Source: Alphaproteobacteria bacterium (GTDB lineage: Bacteria; Myxococcota_A; UBA796; GCA-2862545). From it: a stretch of 64,000 nt of DNA. Made by a program: the position numbers and the translations under genes. Of the stretch, positions 40,516-49,506 are shown piece by piece (the stretch's first letter is position 1; every line of letters begins with the position of its first letter). The stretch spans positions 186,001 through 250,000 of the forward strand of contig JACKEQ010000005.1 of the NCBI GenBank assembly GCA_020632885.1. The letters are read 5' to 3'. The notes under the pieces are model-generated. The model was not told where the DNA came from. It was given only the letters and a program-made list of their open reading frames with translations, and did no database searches.

Positions 40516-41339
40516 GTGGGGACCGTGCGGATCGAGGGGCCCGAGGGCCCGGTGGACGTGGGCGGAGAGCGGCTCGTGCTGCTCGCGGGGCCGTGCACGC
40601 TGGAGTCCCTGGACCTCGGGCTCACGGTGGCCCGGGCGGTCCGGGCAGCCGCGGAGGCCGCCGGCCTGCCGTGCGTGTTCAAGGCCAGCGTGGACAAGGC
40701 CAACCGGACGTCCGCGACCGGTCGGCGCGGACCCGGCCTCGAGCGCGGGCTCGAGTGGCTCGCGACCATCCGGGAGGAGGTCGGGGTGCCGGTGACCACC
40801 GACATCCACCTGCCCGATCAGGCGGCCCGGGCGGCCAGAGCCGTCGACCTCCTCCAGATCCCCGCGTTCCTGTCCCGCCAGACCGATCTGGTGGAGGCCG
40901 CAGCGGCGACCGGCCTGCCCGTGAACGTGAAGAAGGGCCAGTTCCTCTCGGCCGCGGAGTGCACCGGCATCGTCGCCAAGGCCGGCGGGCCGGGCCGGAT
41001 CCTGATCACGGAGCGCGGGACCACGTTCGGTACCACGACCTGGTCGCGGACCTGCGGAACCTCCCGCGCATCCGGGCCCTCGGGGTGCCGGTCGTGTTCG
41101 ACGCCACCCACGCCGTCCAGCGCCCGGGGGCCGGCGGCGACCACAGCGGGGGCGAGCGTGAGCTGGCTCCCGTGCTCGCCCGGGCGGCCGTGGCGGCAGG
41201 GTGCGACGCGGTGTTCGTCGAGGTGCATCCCGACCCCGAGCACGCCTGGTCGGACGCGGCCACCCAGCTCGACCTGGGCACGCTGCCGGGGCTCGCGCGT
41301 GTCCTGGCCGCTCTGGACGCCGTCAGGCGCGGGTGCTGA
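40516..41339 (+). CDS. kdsA: 3-deoxy-8-phosphooctulonate synthase (one frameshift)
   Basis: Condenses arabinose-5-phosphate with phosphoenolpyruvate to make Kdo-8-phosphate for LPS inner core. LLAGPCTLES, FKASVDKANRTS, GRRGPGLERGLEWL, TDIHLPDQA, LLQIPAFLSRQTDL, VNVKKGQFLS and ITERGTTFG are all in one frame. The rest (YHDLVADLRNLPRIRALGVP, VVFDATHAVQRPGAGG, VEVHPDPEHAWSDA) continues one frame over. One base is missing at 41029-41031: TTC-GG-TAC where FGY is expected. The restored length, about 274 aa, is normal. The GTG start has a possible -10 box directly upstream. The 3' end overlaps the convergent gene by 17 bp. Confidence 0.9.
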
Positions 41340-42654
41340 ACGCCCGACCGTCCGCCGTGACCACCCAGAACCGTCGGGGGTGCAGGACGAGCCCGGCCTC
41401 CGGCAACCCCTCACGCCAGCCCTCGAAGCGCTCGGTGAACCGCCAGCCCGCGACCTCCCCGGCGGTCCAGGGCTCCCAGCCGGGCCCGAGCCAGCGGTGG
41501 ATCTCCTGCCAGGCCGCCGTGCGGCGCGCGGGGTCCGCGCTCGTGAGCCACTCCCCCGCCCGCACCGACCAGCGGGGGTCGAACCGGGCCAGGAGGGCCT
41601 GCTCGAGGAGCTCGTGGGCCCCCTCCTCCAGGAGCCGCCGGGCGTCGCGCCAGTCGTCGGCCAGCCGCACGCCGAGGTAGAGCTGCCCCTGGAGGAGCCC
41701 GCCGTCCCCGATCCAGACGGTGGACGTGCGGTGGATCCGGGCCCAGCGACGCAGCCGGGCGGTCTCCCCGCCCACCGCGCGGAGCCGCGAGCCGTCCACG
41801 ACCCAGGGGCCCTCGAGGGTCGCCAGCGCCTCCGCGAGCCGGTCGCCGTCCCAGCGCCCGTAGATCGCCACGCGCCGCCGCTCCGGATCGACGGTGAGCG
41901 GGGTGTCGTCGGGCTCCAGGAACGCGTGGGCCTCCCAGAGCAGCCCGAGGGCCTCGGGGTCGGTGAACACCTCGCAGGCGAGCCGCCAGGCGCGCACGCC
42001 CGCCTCCCGCGCGCGCCCGTTCGCGTTCGCGAGGTCCGTGTAGGTCTGCCAGTCGCCGTGACCGTCGTGGAGCGTGACGTCGCCGAGGCAGGCGCGGGTG
42101 TCCTGGTCGGCCTTCAGGACCGGCGCAGCCCGCACGGCCACCAGGAGGTCCTCCACGACCTCGGGGTCCACCTCGACGGCGAAGTGCCGCACGGTCCCCG
42201 CCACCGTCGCATCGAGCTGGACGGCCGTGCGCTCCGCCCGCCAGGCCGTGATCGCGAAGGAGAGCGCCCCCGCCGGCAGGTAGAGGACCCGGAGCGTGGG
42301 CCCCCCTGTCGACCGGACGTCCGGCGGCAGGAGCACGCCGCGCTCACGGGCCAGGGCATGCGGCACCGGCAGGAAGCCCCTGGACTCCGGCGTGAACCCG
42401 TGCAGGGCGTAGAAGGTGTCCGGGTCGAGGGCGCCGTCCCGGTGGTCCACCGTGCGCCAGCCCGCGTCCAGGGCCTGCTCCACGGCCCGCGCGACCATCC
42501 GGGGCGTCTCGATGGCGCGGTGGGTGGGCAGGTGGAGCGTCAGCACACCCTGGTCGAGCGTGTGCCAGACGGCCAGCTGGTCGCCCTGCTGGCGCCAGCG
42601 GAAGCCCATTCCCCGGACGACGAGCGGCCGACTACCGCGAGGGTTGATCGCCAT
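41323..42654 (-). CDS. Unknown protein, 443 aa
   Basis: A soluble 443-aa protein with no signal peptide or membrane segment and no family I recognise. The N-terminal ~120 residues read as an alpha/beta fold (GFRWRQQGDQLAVWHTLDQG, LTLHLPTHRAIETPRMVARA). The middle contains AVQLDATVAGTVRHFAVEVDP and the C-terminal part is Trp-rich (WLGPGWEPWTAGEVAGWRF). GC-rich third positions throughout support real coding. The ATG lies in a divergent region facing the 72-aa gene, with a dyad between them. The stop overlaps the convergent kdsA end. Confidence 0.6.
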   Translation of the reverse strand: MAINPRGSRPLVVRGMGFRWRQQGDQLAVWHTLDQGVLTLHLPTHRAIETPRMVARAVEQALDAGWRTVDHRDGALDPDTFYALHGFTPESRGFLPVPHALARERGVLLPPDVRSTGGPTLRVLYLPAGALSFAITAWRAERTAVQLDATVAGTVRHFAVEVDPEVVEDLLVAVRAAPVLKADQDTRACLGDVTLHDGHGDWQTYTDLANANGRAREAGVRAWRLACEVFTDPEALGLLWEAHAFLEPDDTPLTVDPERRRVAIYGRWDGDRLAEALATLEGPWVVDGSRLRAVGGETARLRRWARIHRTSTVWIGDGGLLQGQLYLGVRLADDWRDARRLLEEGAHELLEQALLARFDPRWSVRAGEWLTSADPARRTAAWQEIHRWLGPGWEPWTAGEVAGWRFTERFEGWREGLPEAGLVLHPRRFWVVTADGRAFSTRA

Positions 42655-42669
42655 GGGCCCTGGTATCTC

Positions 42670-42687
42670 GATGGCCCTTGTGCCATC
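42670..42687. promoter_or_regulatory. Dyad between two divergent genes
   Basis: GATGGC-CCTTGT-GCCATC, perfect 6-bp arms around a 6-base spacer, lies 15 bases before the start of the minus gene and 39 bases before the plus gene. It could be an operator or a leader hairpin. Confidence 0.4.
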
Positions 42688-42726
42688 ACATGAGGTATGC
42701 TCTGGACGTCGCAAGAGGAGCGCACC

Positions 42727-42945
42727 ATGGACCCCGGAATCACCGACATCGCGAGCCAGCTCGCCCTCGACATCCCCACCGGCGCCGCGTCCACCGAGCA
42801 GGCGAAGGACGACTGGCGCACCACGATCTACAACGCGAAGGCCACCGCGAGCGTGCGCCCCCTCACGGACATGATCCGCCGGTCGGCCCCGGGCAACGAG
42901 CGCGTGGCAGAGCTCTGCGACGTGCTCGGCAAGAAGAAGCGCTGA
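42727..42945 (+). CDS. Unknown small acidic/basic protein, 72 aa
   Basis: A 72-aa soluble protein: MDPGITDIASQLALDIPTGA, then a helical, basic C-terminal half ending in ELCDVLGKKKR. No family recognised. AAGAGGAG lies six bases before the ATG, and a TATGCT box is 25 bases upstream, consistent with its own promoter. Its stop overlaps the apparent CTG start of the GrpB gene, so the two are co-translated. Confidence 0.65.
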   Translation: MDPGITDIASQLALDIPTGAASTEQAKDDWRTTIYNAKATASVRPLTDMIRRSAPGNERVAELCDVLGKKKR

Positions 42946-43412
42946 GCGACGTCTTCCGCATCGTCCCGGCAGACCCCCGCCTGCCTGCCGAGCGCGCCCG
43001 TGTGCTCGCCCTGCTCGCCGCCACGGTGCCGGACGCCGAGGTGTTCGAGGTCGGCAGCACCGCTGTCGCCGGGGTGATCGGGAAGGGCGACCTCGACGTG
43101 CTCGTCCGCGTGCCGGAGCCCGGCTTCCCCCACCTGCTGGCGCGCCTGGACGCCGTGCTGCCGCGGAACCCCGCCCAGTACGCGTCCCCGATCTACCAGG
43201 GCTACACGGTCCCCTCGCCCCTCGACGTGGCCCTGCAGTGCACCGTCACGGGCGGCCCCCACGACGACTTCCTGCCCTTCCTCGACGCCCTGCGCGCCGA
43301 CCCCGCCCTGGTGGACCGCTACAACGCCCTGAAGCGACGGTTCGACGGCGGGTCCATGGACGCGTACCGCGAGGCCAAGCGGGCCTTCGTGGAGGCCGTG
43401 CTCAGCGGGTGA
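42942..43412 (+). CDS. GrpB-family (UPF0157) nucleotidyltransferase-fold protein, apparent CTG start
   Basis: A 156-aa protein. FRIVPADPRLPAERARVLALLA is the family N-terminus, AEVFEVGSTAVAGVIGKGDLDVLVRV carries the GS..D.D nucleotidyltransferase motif, and RYNALKRRFDGGSMDAYREAKRAFVEAVL is the conserved C-terminal helix. Function of the family is unknown. No ATG, GTG or TTG lies near the N-terminal consensus; CTG at 42942 gives a CTGA overlap with the upstream stop. A GTG near 43000 would delete conserved residues. Its end overlaps the convergent membrane gene by 11 bp. Confidence 0.88.
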   Translation: MSDVFRIVPADPRLPAERARVLALLAATVPDAEVFEVGSTAVAGVIGKGDLDVLVRVPEPGFPHLLARLDAVLPRNPAQYASPIYQGYTVPSPLDVALQCTVTGGPHDDFLPFLDALRADPALVDRYNALKRRFDGGSMDAYREAKRAFVEAVLSG

Positions 43413-43953
43413 CGTCGGAGAGCGCCTCGCGCATGGTGGCCTCCGCCCCCTCGGGGTCCGCGACGGCTCCGTCCCGCGCGCGCTCGAGCTGCTCCACGAC
43501 CCAGGCGAGCTCCCGGCGCGCCCGGTCGTGCTCCGGGAACGTCCGCGCCCCCGGGAGCTCGAACTTCACGACGGTCTCGCCGGACCGCAGCGCGACCCCC
43601 ATGAGCAGGCTGCCCTTCGAGCCGTCGTAGCACCAGGGCTCGATCGCGAGACCGGCGAGCGGGAGGCGATGGACGCGCGACCGGCCGGGGATCCGGCGGC
43701 GCACGACCACCTCGCGGGGGGTGACCTCCAGGTCGCGGCGCTCGGTCACCCCGTGGGCCACGAGCAGCGTGATGGCCCACAGGAACGGCACCATGGGCAC
43801 CATGCAGAACCAGGCCGCCTCGGGCGCCCAGATCGCGATCCGCCAGCCCACCATGGCCGTCCAGAAGGCCGTCAACGCAGAGAGCCCGACCACCAGGACG
43901 AAGTCCTGCCGATCGGGCCGCGGGGAGAGGCGTAGCCCGCTGGGCTCGAGCAC
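43402..43953 (-). CDS. Two-helix membrane protein, unknown
   Basis: A 183-aa protein with two membrane helices (about residues 19-42 and 48-68), then a cytoplasmic domain with LEVTPREVVVRRRIPGRSRVHRLPLAGL. This reads as a bacterial PH-like domain of the type that follows paired helices. The C-terminus is helical and charged (RARRELAWVVEQLERARD). Start GTG; no strong ribosome site. Function unknown. It is 21 bp downstream of the beta-helical-looking gene on the same strand. Confidence 0.6.
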   Translation of the reverse strand: MLEPSGLRLSPRPDRQDFVLVVGLSALTAFWTAMVGWRIAIWAPEAAWFCMVPMVPFLWAITLLVAHGVTERRDLEVTPREVVVRRRIPGRSRVHRLPLAGLAIEPWCYDGSKGSLLMGVALRSGETVVKFELPGARTFPEHDRARRELAWVVEQLERARDGAVADPEGAEATMREALSDVTR

Positions 43954-43974
43954 GGCCCAGGCGGGCTGCAGACC

Positions 43975-44571
43975 CTACTCTTCTTCGGCCAGGAGCGAGA
44001 GGTCCTGGCGAAGGCGGGCGCTCACCTTCTGCACGGAGATCTCGTCGTCCACGAGGCAATCCTCGTGCAGGACGGTGGGATCGTCCTCGGCGTCCACGCG
44101 CTTCTTGGTCTTGAAGTCCAGCGTGTAGCCCGAGGTGACCTCCATCGCGCAGGAGGCGTCGCCGTCGAACTCCATGTTGTAGTCGGAGGTGCCGAAGCCG
44201 AAGGCGGTGCCCTCGATCTTCACGTCGCCCGTGACGAGCCAGTAGGTCTGGCAGACGATGTGCTTCGCCTCGAGGTCGCCCAGCACGACGACCACGCTGT
44301 CGTCGCCACCGCAGTCGCGGATGACGCCGCTGACCGTGAGGCCCTTCTCGAAGATCACGGTGACGCCGTTGTAGGTCTCGTACGGGAAGTCGAGATCCCC
44401 ATCCACCACGACGTGCTCGCGGAAGATGATGGCGCTGTCCGAGCAGGAGATCCAGTCCTCGGCGCTCGCCTGGACGGCCCCGTCCTCGTCCGCAGTGGAC
44501 TGGACGAGCTCGATGGCGTCGTCGATCTCGATGTCCTCGGCTTCGTAGTCGTCCAGAGCTTCGTCGGACAT
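43975..44571 (-). CDS. Acidic beta-rich protein, unknown
   Basis: A 198-aa acidic protein without a signal peptide. The middle section has short beta repeats of the form VVVDGDLDF - VTVIFEKGLTVSGVI - VVVVLGDLEAKHIVC - WLVTGDVKIEGTAF, spaced about 20 residues. This pattern is reminiscent of bactofilin-like or right-handed beta-helix proteins. Five cysteines are scattered. No family name can be given with confidence. It starts one base after the stop of the gene before it (ATG after TGA), so the two are co-translated. Confidence 0.6.
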   Translation of the reverse strand: MSDEALDDYEAEDIEIDDAIELVQSTADEDGAVQASAEDWISCSDSAIIFREHVVVDGDLDFPYETYNGVTVIFEKGLTVSGVIRDCGGDDSVVVVLGDLEAKHIVCQTYWLVTGDVKIEGTAFGFGTSDYNMEFDGDASCAMEVTSGYTLDFKTKKRVDAEDDPTVLHEDCLVDDEISVQKVSARLRQDLSLLAEEE

Positions 44572-44572
44572 G

Positions 44573-45154
44573 TCAGCCCTCCTCTCCCGCGTCGGCCTTC
44601 TTCGGTTCGATGTGCACGTAGCTGTACTCGCTCTCGCCCTCGAAGCCCTTCGCAGGACGCCAGTTGACGTCGAGGACCTCGGTGACGACCCACAGCATCA
44701 GGTAGACCTTCACGAGCTCGAGCGTCTCGAGGTCCGCCTGCTCGTCGTCGGTCTCGGGGCGCTCCCGCTCGAAGAGCGCGAAGAGCGCCTCGTCGAGGAT
44801 GTGGGGCTGCGACCGCATCACGGCGCGGGCGCGCTCGGGGAACGTGGTGTCGAGCGGCATGAGCTCGCCGATCAGCGCGTTCACGCGGGCCTCGGCCTCG
44901 CGGATCTGCGCCCACGTGGCGCTCTTCAGGCGGCCCCCCGCGAGGTCGAACATCCGCACCACCACCCCGGTGAGGTAGATGGACACACCCGCGGTCGCGG
45001 GCTGCATGTTCTCCGCGTTCTCCTCGATGAAGCGGGTGAGGCGGCGCTGATCGCGCAGCAGACGGGTGAGCGCGGTCTGGTGGGCCTCGGGGGCATCACC
45101 GATCGTCTCGGACCAGTCGTGCACGGTCGAGCGGGGGATGAAGGCGTTGGGCAT
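44573..45154 (-). CDS. Unknown mainly helical protein, 193 aa
   Basis: A soluble, helix-rich 193-aa protein: HQTALTRLLRDQRRLTRFIEENAE, TWAQIREAEARVNALIGELMPLD, LETLELVKVYLMLWVVTEVLDV. No signal peptide and no family recognised. The ATG at 45154 has GGAG seven bases upstream; an in-frame GTG seven codons earlier lacks one. It forms a two-gene unit with the beta-rich acidic protein that follows one base later. Confidence 0.6.
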   Translation of the reverse strand: MPNAFIPRSTVHDWSETIGDAPEAHQTALTRLLRDQRRLTRFIEENAENMQPATAGVSIYLTGVVVRMFDLAGGRLKSATWAQIREAEARVNALIGELMPLDTTFPERARAVMRSQPHILDEALFALFERERPETDDEQADLETLELVKVYLMLWVVTEVLDVNWRPAKGFEGESEYSYVHIEPKKADAGEEG

Positions 45155-45227
45155 CGAGCACTCCGGCTTGGGCACCGAGCGCTAACGGCTTGTGCAGACG
45201 CGCACCACGGGAACGTGCACAGCGTGC

Positions 45228-45726
45228 TCAGGACGTCGCGTCGGGGAGCATGTCGCGCGCCAGATCCACAGCTCGTTCCATGGATCTCTGGAACTCACCG
45301 GCGACCACACGCTCGATCTGTCCGCCCACCAGCCGGATCCGCACCTCGATCTCGCCGTTCACCACACGCCGGCAGCCCTGCGGGTGGGGCTCGATGAGGG
45401 TCTCACCCGAGACGCTCACGCGCTCGCCGAGGGCCGGGAGGGCCACGGTCCAGTCGAGCCGGCTGCGGCTCCGGTCGAAGCGGTTGGTCTGCGTGTAGGA
45501 GAGACGGTCGGACCCGAGCGCCTTCGCGACCACGCCCGGGAGCTTCTGGCCGCTGGTGAACTCGATCACCCGCACCTCCACCTCACCTTCCTGGCGCACC
45601 TCGAGCACCCGCGATGCGAGGTTGGTGCGCTCCGCCAGGGCCTCGCGGAAACGGCTCGCTCTCGAACACGTCCCACGCCACCTCGGGCGTGACGGGCAGG
45701 TGGCTCTCCACGAACAGCTTCTGCAT
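45228..45726 (-). CDS. DUF2505-family protein (one frameshift)
   Basis: About 165 aa when the frame is corrected. QKLFVESHLPVTPEVAWDVFESEPF at the start is one frame, and REALAERTNLASRVLEVRQEGE through GQKLPGVVAKALGSDRLSYTQ, GCRRVVNGEIEVRIRLVGGQIER is another. An extra A in AAA at 45649-45651 explains the shift. DUF2505 is a START/SRPBCC-like fold of unknown role. It is a distant paralogue of the protein at 48.2-48.7 kb (shared 'IEVRIRLVGGQIE' / 'IDVKVRFIGGQIE'); the two flank the M1 aminopeptidase gene. The ATG has GGAGGA upstream. Confidence 0.78.
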
Positions 45727-45751
45727 GGGTCCTCCGGGTGCGGAGCCTACC

Positions 45752-48227
45752 TCACTGTGGGCCGAGCGCGTCCAGCCGTTCGACGGCGCCGTCCAGCGCG
45801 CCCTGCATGGCGTCCATCCGCTCGACGAGGGCGTCCAGGCGCTTCGCGAGCCCGTCGTCGTCGGGCGCGGGGTTGCGGATGGCCGCGATGGACGTGCGCG
45901 CCGCGGTGTCGAGCTCGGGGATCGGGTTGTCCGCGACGAACCGCTCCAGCATCGGGATGTCGGTGAGACGGAGCGCACGGGCGGCCTCCACGGCGTCCTC
46001 GCGGACCCTGAGCTCGGGGTCCTGCAGGGCGACCGCGATGGCGTCGGCCAGCACCCGCTGCAGACGGACGCGCTCCCGATCGGACAGCTCGGCCTCCCGG
46101 ATGAGCTCCGCCGTGGCGTACAGGGCGGCGCGGCGCACGAGGGCGCGCGGATCGGCCGTGAAGGACGGCACGGAGCCCACCACGCCGGCGTCCGCGAGCC
46201 GGTGGATGGCCAGGAAGTGCAGGTAGCCCACCCGGGAGGGGTCGGCGCGCTTCAGGATGCGGCCGGCCACCTCGGTCGCGCGGTCGGGGTCGTGCTCCTC
46301 GAGCCGCGAGAAGGCAGCGCTCCGCACCCAGCCGTGCGGGTCGTCCAGCGCGCGCTCCAGGGCCGCGAGGGAGGCCGGTGTGGCCGGCAGACCGCGCACC
46401 GCCTCGCGGCGGACGAGGGCCTGGGGGTCGTCCAGACGGGCGAGGAGGAAGCCCTCGGCACGCTCGTCCGCGCCATGCCCACCGAGAGCGCGCACCGCGC
46501 GGCTGCGGAGGGTCACGTCCACACCGGAGGTCGCCAGGGCCTCGAGCGCGTCGAGCACGTCGGGCTCGGGGTCGCCCTCGCCGAGGTGGGTGAGCGCGAC
46601 GAGCCGGGCCTGGGCGTGCTTCGACCCCTGGAGCTGCGCCAGCCACCGGGCGGGGCTCTGGGTGTGCTCGAGGGTGCCGGGCACGCCGCGCTCGGGGTCC
46701 ACGGCCACGAAGAGAGGCTCGCGGGCCGCGGGCACCACCAGCTTCACGGGCGTGCCGTCCAGCCAGACCGTCCGCTCCACCGGGCCGTCCGGGAGGCCGA
46801 CCTCCACCGTGAGCGGCACGTGGAACACGGGCCCGTCGCCCTTCGGCGTGATCGTGAGCTCGAGCTGCCCGTCCTTCCAGCGGTCCGCGACGGTCCAGGC
46901 GGCCGTGCCCTTCCCGTACACCCACTGATCGAAGTACCAGCGCAGAGGCCTGCCGGACGCGTCCTCGAGGGCCCTCCGGAGGTCCTCGCCCTCCACGAGC
47001 CCGAGCCGGTGGCGGTCGACGTAGAGCCGCACCCCGCGTCGAACACGTCGGCCCCGAGCATCACCCGGAGCCCCTGGAGCACCGCGGCCCCTTGTCGTAG
47101 CTGCCCATCCACGTGGCCACGGGCTTCTCGCGAGAGGCGGCGTCGGGCTCGAGAGCGCGGGCCTGACCGGCGGCGTGGGTGAAGGTGGGGTCCCAGGAGA
47201 CCGCACCCGCCTCGGCGCCGTGGGCGATGGCGGCCCACTCGTTCTCGTAGAAGCGCGCGAAGCCCTCGTTGAGCCACCAGGGGTTCCAGCCGTGGCAGGT
47301 GACCAGATCGCCGAACCAGTGGTGGGCGACCTCGTGGGCGAGGACGTCCTCGCTGTGGCGGAGGTTCAGGGGGTCGTCGTGCTCGGCCAGGATGTTGTGG
47401 GCGAGGAGCGTGAGGGTGGGGTTCTCCATGCCGCCCCACATGTACCGCTGCACGAACACGAAGCGCAGCAGGGGGTACGGGAGGGGCCCGAAGCGCTCGG
47501 TGAACACGCGGACCTGCGCGGCCACGGGCGCCATGGACGCGCGCACGCGGGCGGGATCGGACCCCGGGGGCACGAGGACCTCGATGGGGAGGGGCCCATC
47601 GAGCTCGAGGACGTCGTAGGCACCGGCCGTGACGGTGACGAGGTAGCTCACGACCGGCTGGCCCATCTCGAAGGACCAGCGGGTGAAGCCGTCCGGACGG
47701 TCCTCCCGCGAGGTGAGGGGCCCGAGCCCCCGCGCCTCCAGGCCCCGGGGGACCGTGACGTGCGTGGTGACGGTGAACGTGTCGCTCGGGTGGTCCCAGG
47801 TGGGGAACCACCAGCGGTTGTCCTCGTCCTCGCCCTGGCTGTAGACCTCGGTGTAGCCGTCGTCCCACGCGGGCCCGCGGAAGTACAGGCCCTTCGCGGG
47901 GGTGGCCGTGTAGTCCAGCCGCACGACGTGGCGCTCGCCGGGCGGGAGGCGCACGTCCACCCAGCCGTCGCCGACGGTGAGCTCCGCGGGTGCGCCGTCG
48001 ACCGTGGCCCCCGTGATGTCGAGGGCCTCCTGGTGCAGCCTCACGTGATCGTGGGATCGGCCGAGACGCTCGAGCGTGTGGGTCGCCGAGCCCGCCACCG
48101 TGCGGGCCACGGGGTCGATCCGCACGTCCAGCTCGAGGTGCGTGATGTCCCAGAGGCGCTCGGGCAGCAGGGTGTCGGGCGCGTCGCGCGGTGGACCGGC
48201 GAGCGCGCCGGCGGCGAGGAGCAGCAC
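45752..48227 (-). CDS. M1-family zinc aminopeptidase with HEAT-repeat tail (two frameshifts)
   Basis: About 825 aa when two single-base losses are corrected. The exopeptidase motif MWGGMENPT and zinc motif VLAHEVAHHWFGDLVTCHGW then NPWWLNEG (HExxH-18-E) are in the N-terminal frame. The frame breaks at CCCC 47088-47091 and again at CCCC 47032-47035; one extra C at each restores SYDKG-AAVLQGLRVMLG and LYVDRHRLGLVEGEDLRRAL. The C-terminal ~330 residues are HEAT-like repeats (LVRREAVRGL, WVRSAAFSRL) ending in a short coiled coil. GTG start with a ten-residue uncharged signal (MLLLAAGALA); it begins one base after the DUF2505 stop. It is predicted to trim N-terminal residues of peptides outside the cytoplasm. 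Confidence 0.88.
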
Positions 48228-48228
48228 G

Positions 48229-48738
48229 TCAGGCCAGGTTGGCCGTGCCGTTGTCCTCGAGCCACGCGACGCTGGCCGTGTGCATCTTCGCGTAGGCGTC
48301 CTCGATCTGGGACACGATCTGCTTCTCGATCTGCCCGCCGATGAAGCGGACCTTCACGTCGATGTCGCCGTCGATCTGCAGCTCGCAGCCCGGGCCCTTG
48401 GGGACGACCTTGAAGACGCCCTTCGCGCTGAACTTGTCCGACGAGAGGAAGGTGGGGAGGACCTCCCAGCTCATCACGCTGGCGGCCCGATCCCAGACGT
48501 TGACCTGATCGTAGACGAGCTTCTTGGTGCCCACGATGGCCGCGACCGGGCCCGGGAGCTCGTTCTCCGGGGTGAAGCGGAGCTTGCGCGTGACCACGCC
48601 ACCCGCGTCCGTCTCCTCGACGAGCTCGCGCTTCACGGTGCTGTTGGCCTGGAGCTGCGCGTCGAAGGCGTCGTCCCAGTACATCTCCCAGTAGCGCTCG
48701 GGAGTGCAGGGGTAGGCGTAGCGGACGTTCAGCTTCAT
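48229..48738 (-). CDS. DUF2505-family protein
   Basis: A 169-aa soluble protein: MKLNVRYAYPCTPERYWEMYW, LPGPVAAIVGTKKLVYDQVNVW, and the family hallmark GCELQIDGDIDVKVRFIGGQIEKQIV. It has a predicted START/SRPBCC fold, possibly a lipid- or polyketide-binding cavity; function unknown. It precedes the M1 aminopeptidase gene by one base, so the two are probably co-translated. A TATAGG -10-like box lies about 26 bases upstream of the ATG. Confidence 0.85.
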   Translation of the reverse strand: MKLNVRYAYPCTPERYWEMYWDDAFDAQLQANSTVKRELVEETDAGGVVTRKLRFTPENELPGPVAAIVGTKKLVYDQVNVWDRAASVMSWEVLPTFLSSDKFSAKGVFKVVPKGPGCELQIDGDIDVKVRFIGGQIEKQIVSQIEDAYAKMHTASVAWLEDNGTANLA

Positions 48739-48772
48739 GGGACTCACCTCACCGGCGCTCGGGCCGGGCCCC

Positions 48773-49129
48773 CTATAACGATCTGGGCGGCCCGGTGCCG
48801 ACTCTCAGCGCGTCGCGCGCGAGCGGGGGTCCGAGCCCGTGATCACGGCCGTCGAAGCGGCGGACGACCGGATCGTACCGGCCCTGGAGCACGAGCCCTC
48901 CGCCGCGGCCATCGGGGAGGACGAGCACGCAGTCGGCGGGGTCGTAGAGGATGCCCTCCTCGCCGAAGCGCACCCAGGCCGTGAGCGGACGGACGGAAGC
49001 CCAGGGAAGCAAACCCTGCACACCTTCGGCGAGCATCTCCAGATACCAGGAAGGAGCATGCCAATCCAGCACATCGAGGTCGGGGTTGCAAGGATCCCCG
49101 AGATCTTCTCGGTGAGATCGCTCACACAT
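48773..49129 (-). CDS. Unknown protein, about 118 aa
   Basis: A soluble protein of up to 118 aa, family not recognised. The C-terminal two-thirds (LLPWASVRPLTAWVRFGEEG, ILYDPADCVLVLPDGRGGGL, VLQGRYDPVVRRFDGRD) have GC-rich third positions typical of the window. The first ~35 codons are less GC-rich. The start is uncertain: ATG at 49129 has no ribosome site; ATG at 49036 is an alternative. It diverges from the small ORF/MATE unit, sharing an intergenic region. It could be a recently acquired or modified gene. Confidence 0.5.
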   Translation of the reverse strand: MCERSHREDLGDPCNPDLDVLDWHAPSWYLEMLAEGVQGLLPWASVRPLTAWVRFGEEGILYDPADCVLVLPDGRGGGLVLQGRYDPVVRRFDGRDHGLGPPLARDALRVGTGPPRSL

Positions 49130-49164
49130 TCGGGTGCCCGGGGTTTCGGGTGGAAGCGCGCAGG

Positions 49165-49170
49165 TATAGC
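49165..49170 (+). promoter_or_regulatory. Possible -10 box upstream of small ORF/MATE
   Basis: TATAGC lies seven bases before the first base of the hairpin at 49177. The transcript would therefore start with that hairpin. No convincing -35 box is seen. Confidence 0.4.
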
Positions 49171-49176
49171 ATGTGA

Positions 49177-49196
49177 GGGTCGGCGCGTGCCGACCC
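49177..49196 (+). promoter_or_regulatory. Perfect hairpin at predicted 5' end of the MATE transcript
   Basis: GGGTCGGC-GCGT-GCCGACCC, an 8-bp stem with a 4-base loop, precedes the small ORF by 33 bases. A 5'-stabilising or regulatory stem is likely; it is also a dyad that a protein could bind. Confidence 0.6.
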
Positions 49197-49229
49197 AGCC
49201 GTTCAACCGCGACCCCCGGGAGGTGCTCG

Positions 49230-49307
49230 ATGAATCAGGTCCCCATGCCTGTCACCACGATTCGCATCCAGAAGATCCCGTCGGTCACGGTCGGCTTTCT
49301 CGCCTAG
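49230..49307 (+). CDS. Small ORF (25 aa) upstream of the MATE gene
   Basis: A 25-residue ORF that begins MNQVPMPVTT and ends PSVTVGFLA, with the middle part basic and isoleucine-rich (IRIQKI). A near-perfect GGGAGG lies seven bases before the ATG. Third positions include A and T, so codon statistics cannot confirm it. It sits between a hairpin and a structured leader in front of a MATE exporter. It could be an upstream regulatory leader peptide, a short secreted or ribosomally made peptide exported by the pump, or chance. No cysteine or typical lantipeptide features are seen. The stretch from 49130 to 49524 contains no other gene. Confidence 0.45.
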   Translation: MNQVPMPVTTIRIQKIPSVTVGFLA

Positions 49308-49396
49308 CGAGCGCCCCACGCGGCCCTGAAGGTCCCTGATCCCCGGTCTGCCGGGCGAGCTCGCTCGTCCGCGTCCGCGGGTCGCCCGCTCGCGGC

Positions 49397-49469
49397 ATGG
49401 ACCCCGGTCCTGTCGGACGCTGGCGGCGCCCTCGCGCCCCGCCCGCGCCTTCCGGCAGAACGGGTCCAT
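49397..49469 (+). ncRNA. Candidate structured leader RNA of the MATE gene
   Basis: Outer stem ATGGACCC (49397-49404) with GGGTCCAT (49462-49469), perfect 8 bp. Inside are two closed hairpins: GTCC-TGTC-GGAC (49407-49418) and GGCGC-CCTC-GCGCC (49425-49438). Together they make a multi-branch junction 55 bases before the MATE start. I do not recognise a known riboswitch class. Fold predicted by eye only; GC-rich DNA forms chance stems. Confidence 0.4.
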
Positions 49470-49476
49470 CCGTTTT

Positions 49477-49506
49477 CCTGCATGCCTGCAGACGTCCGTT
49501 TGCAGG
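49477..49506 (+). promoter_or_regulatory. Alternative-pairing hairpin before the MATE ribosome site
   Basis: CCTGCA occurs twice (49477-49482 and 49485-49490) and either copy can pair with TGCAGG at 49501-49506, just ahead of GGAGAGG and the ATG at 49525. This resembles an expression platform, but is only a sequence observation. Confidence 0.35.

Noticed and set aside
47034..47091. In-frame TGA in the M1 aminopeptidase considered as a selenocysteine codon (selB is present)
   Set aside because: The conserved sequence resumes in a different frame, not in the same frame after the TGA, so it is a frameshift.
48839..49339. Plus-strand ORF of 166 aa opposite the unknown 118-aa gene
   Set aside because: No ribosome site and no motif; codon pattern favours the minus strand for 48773-49036.
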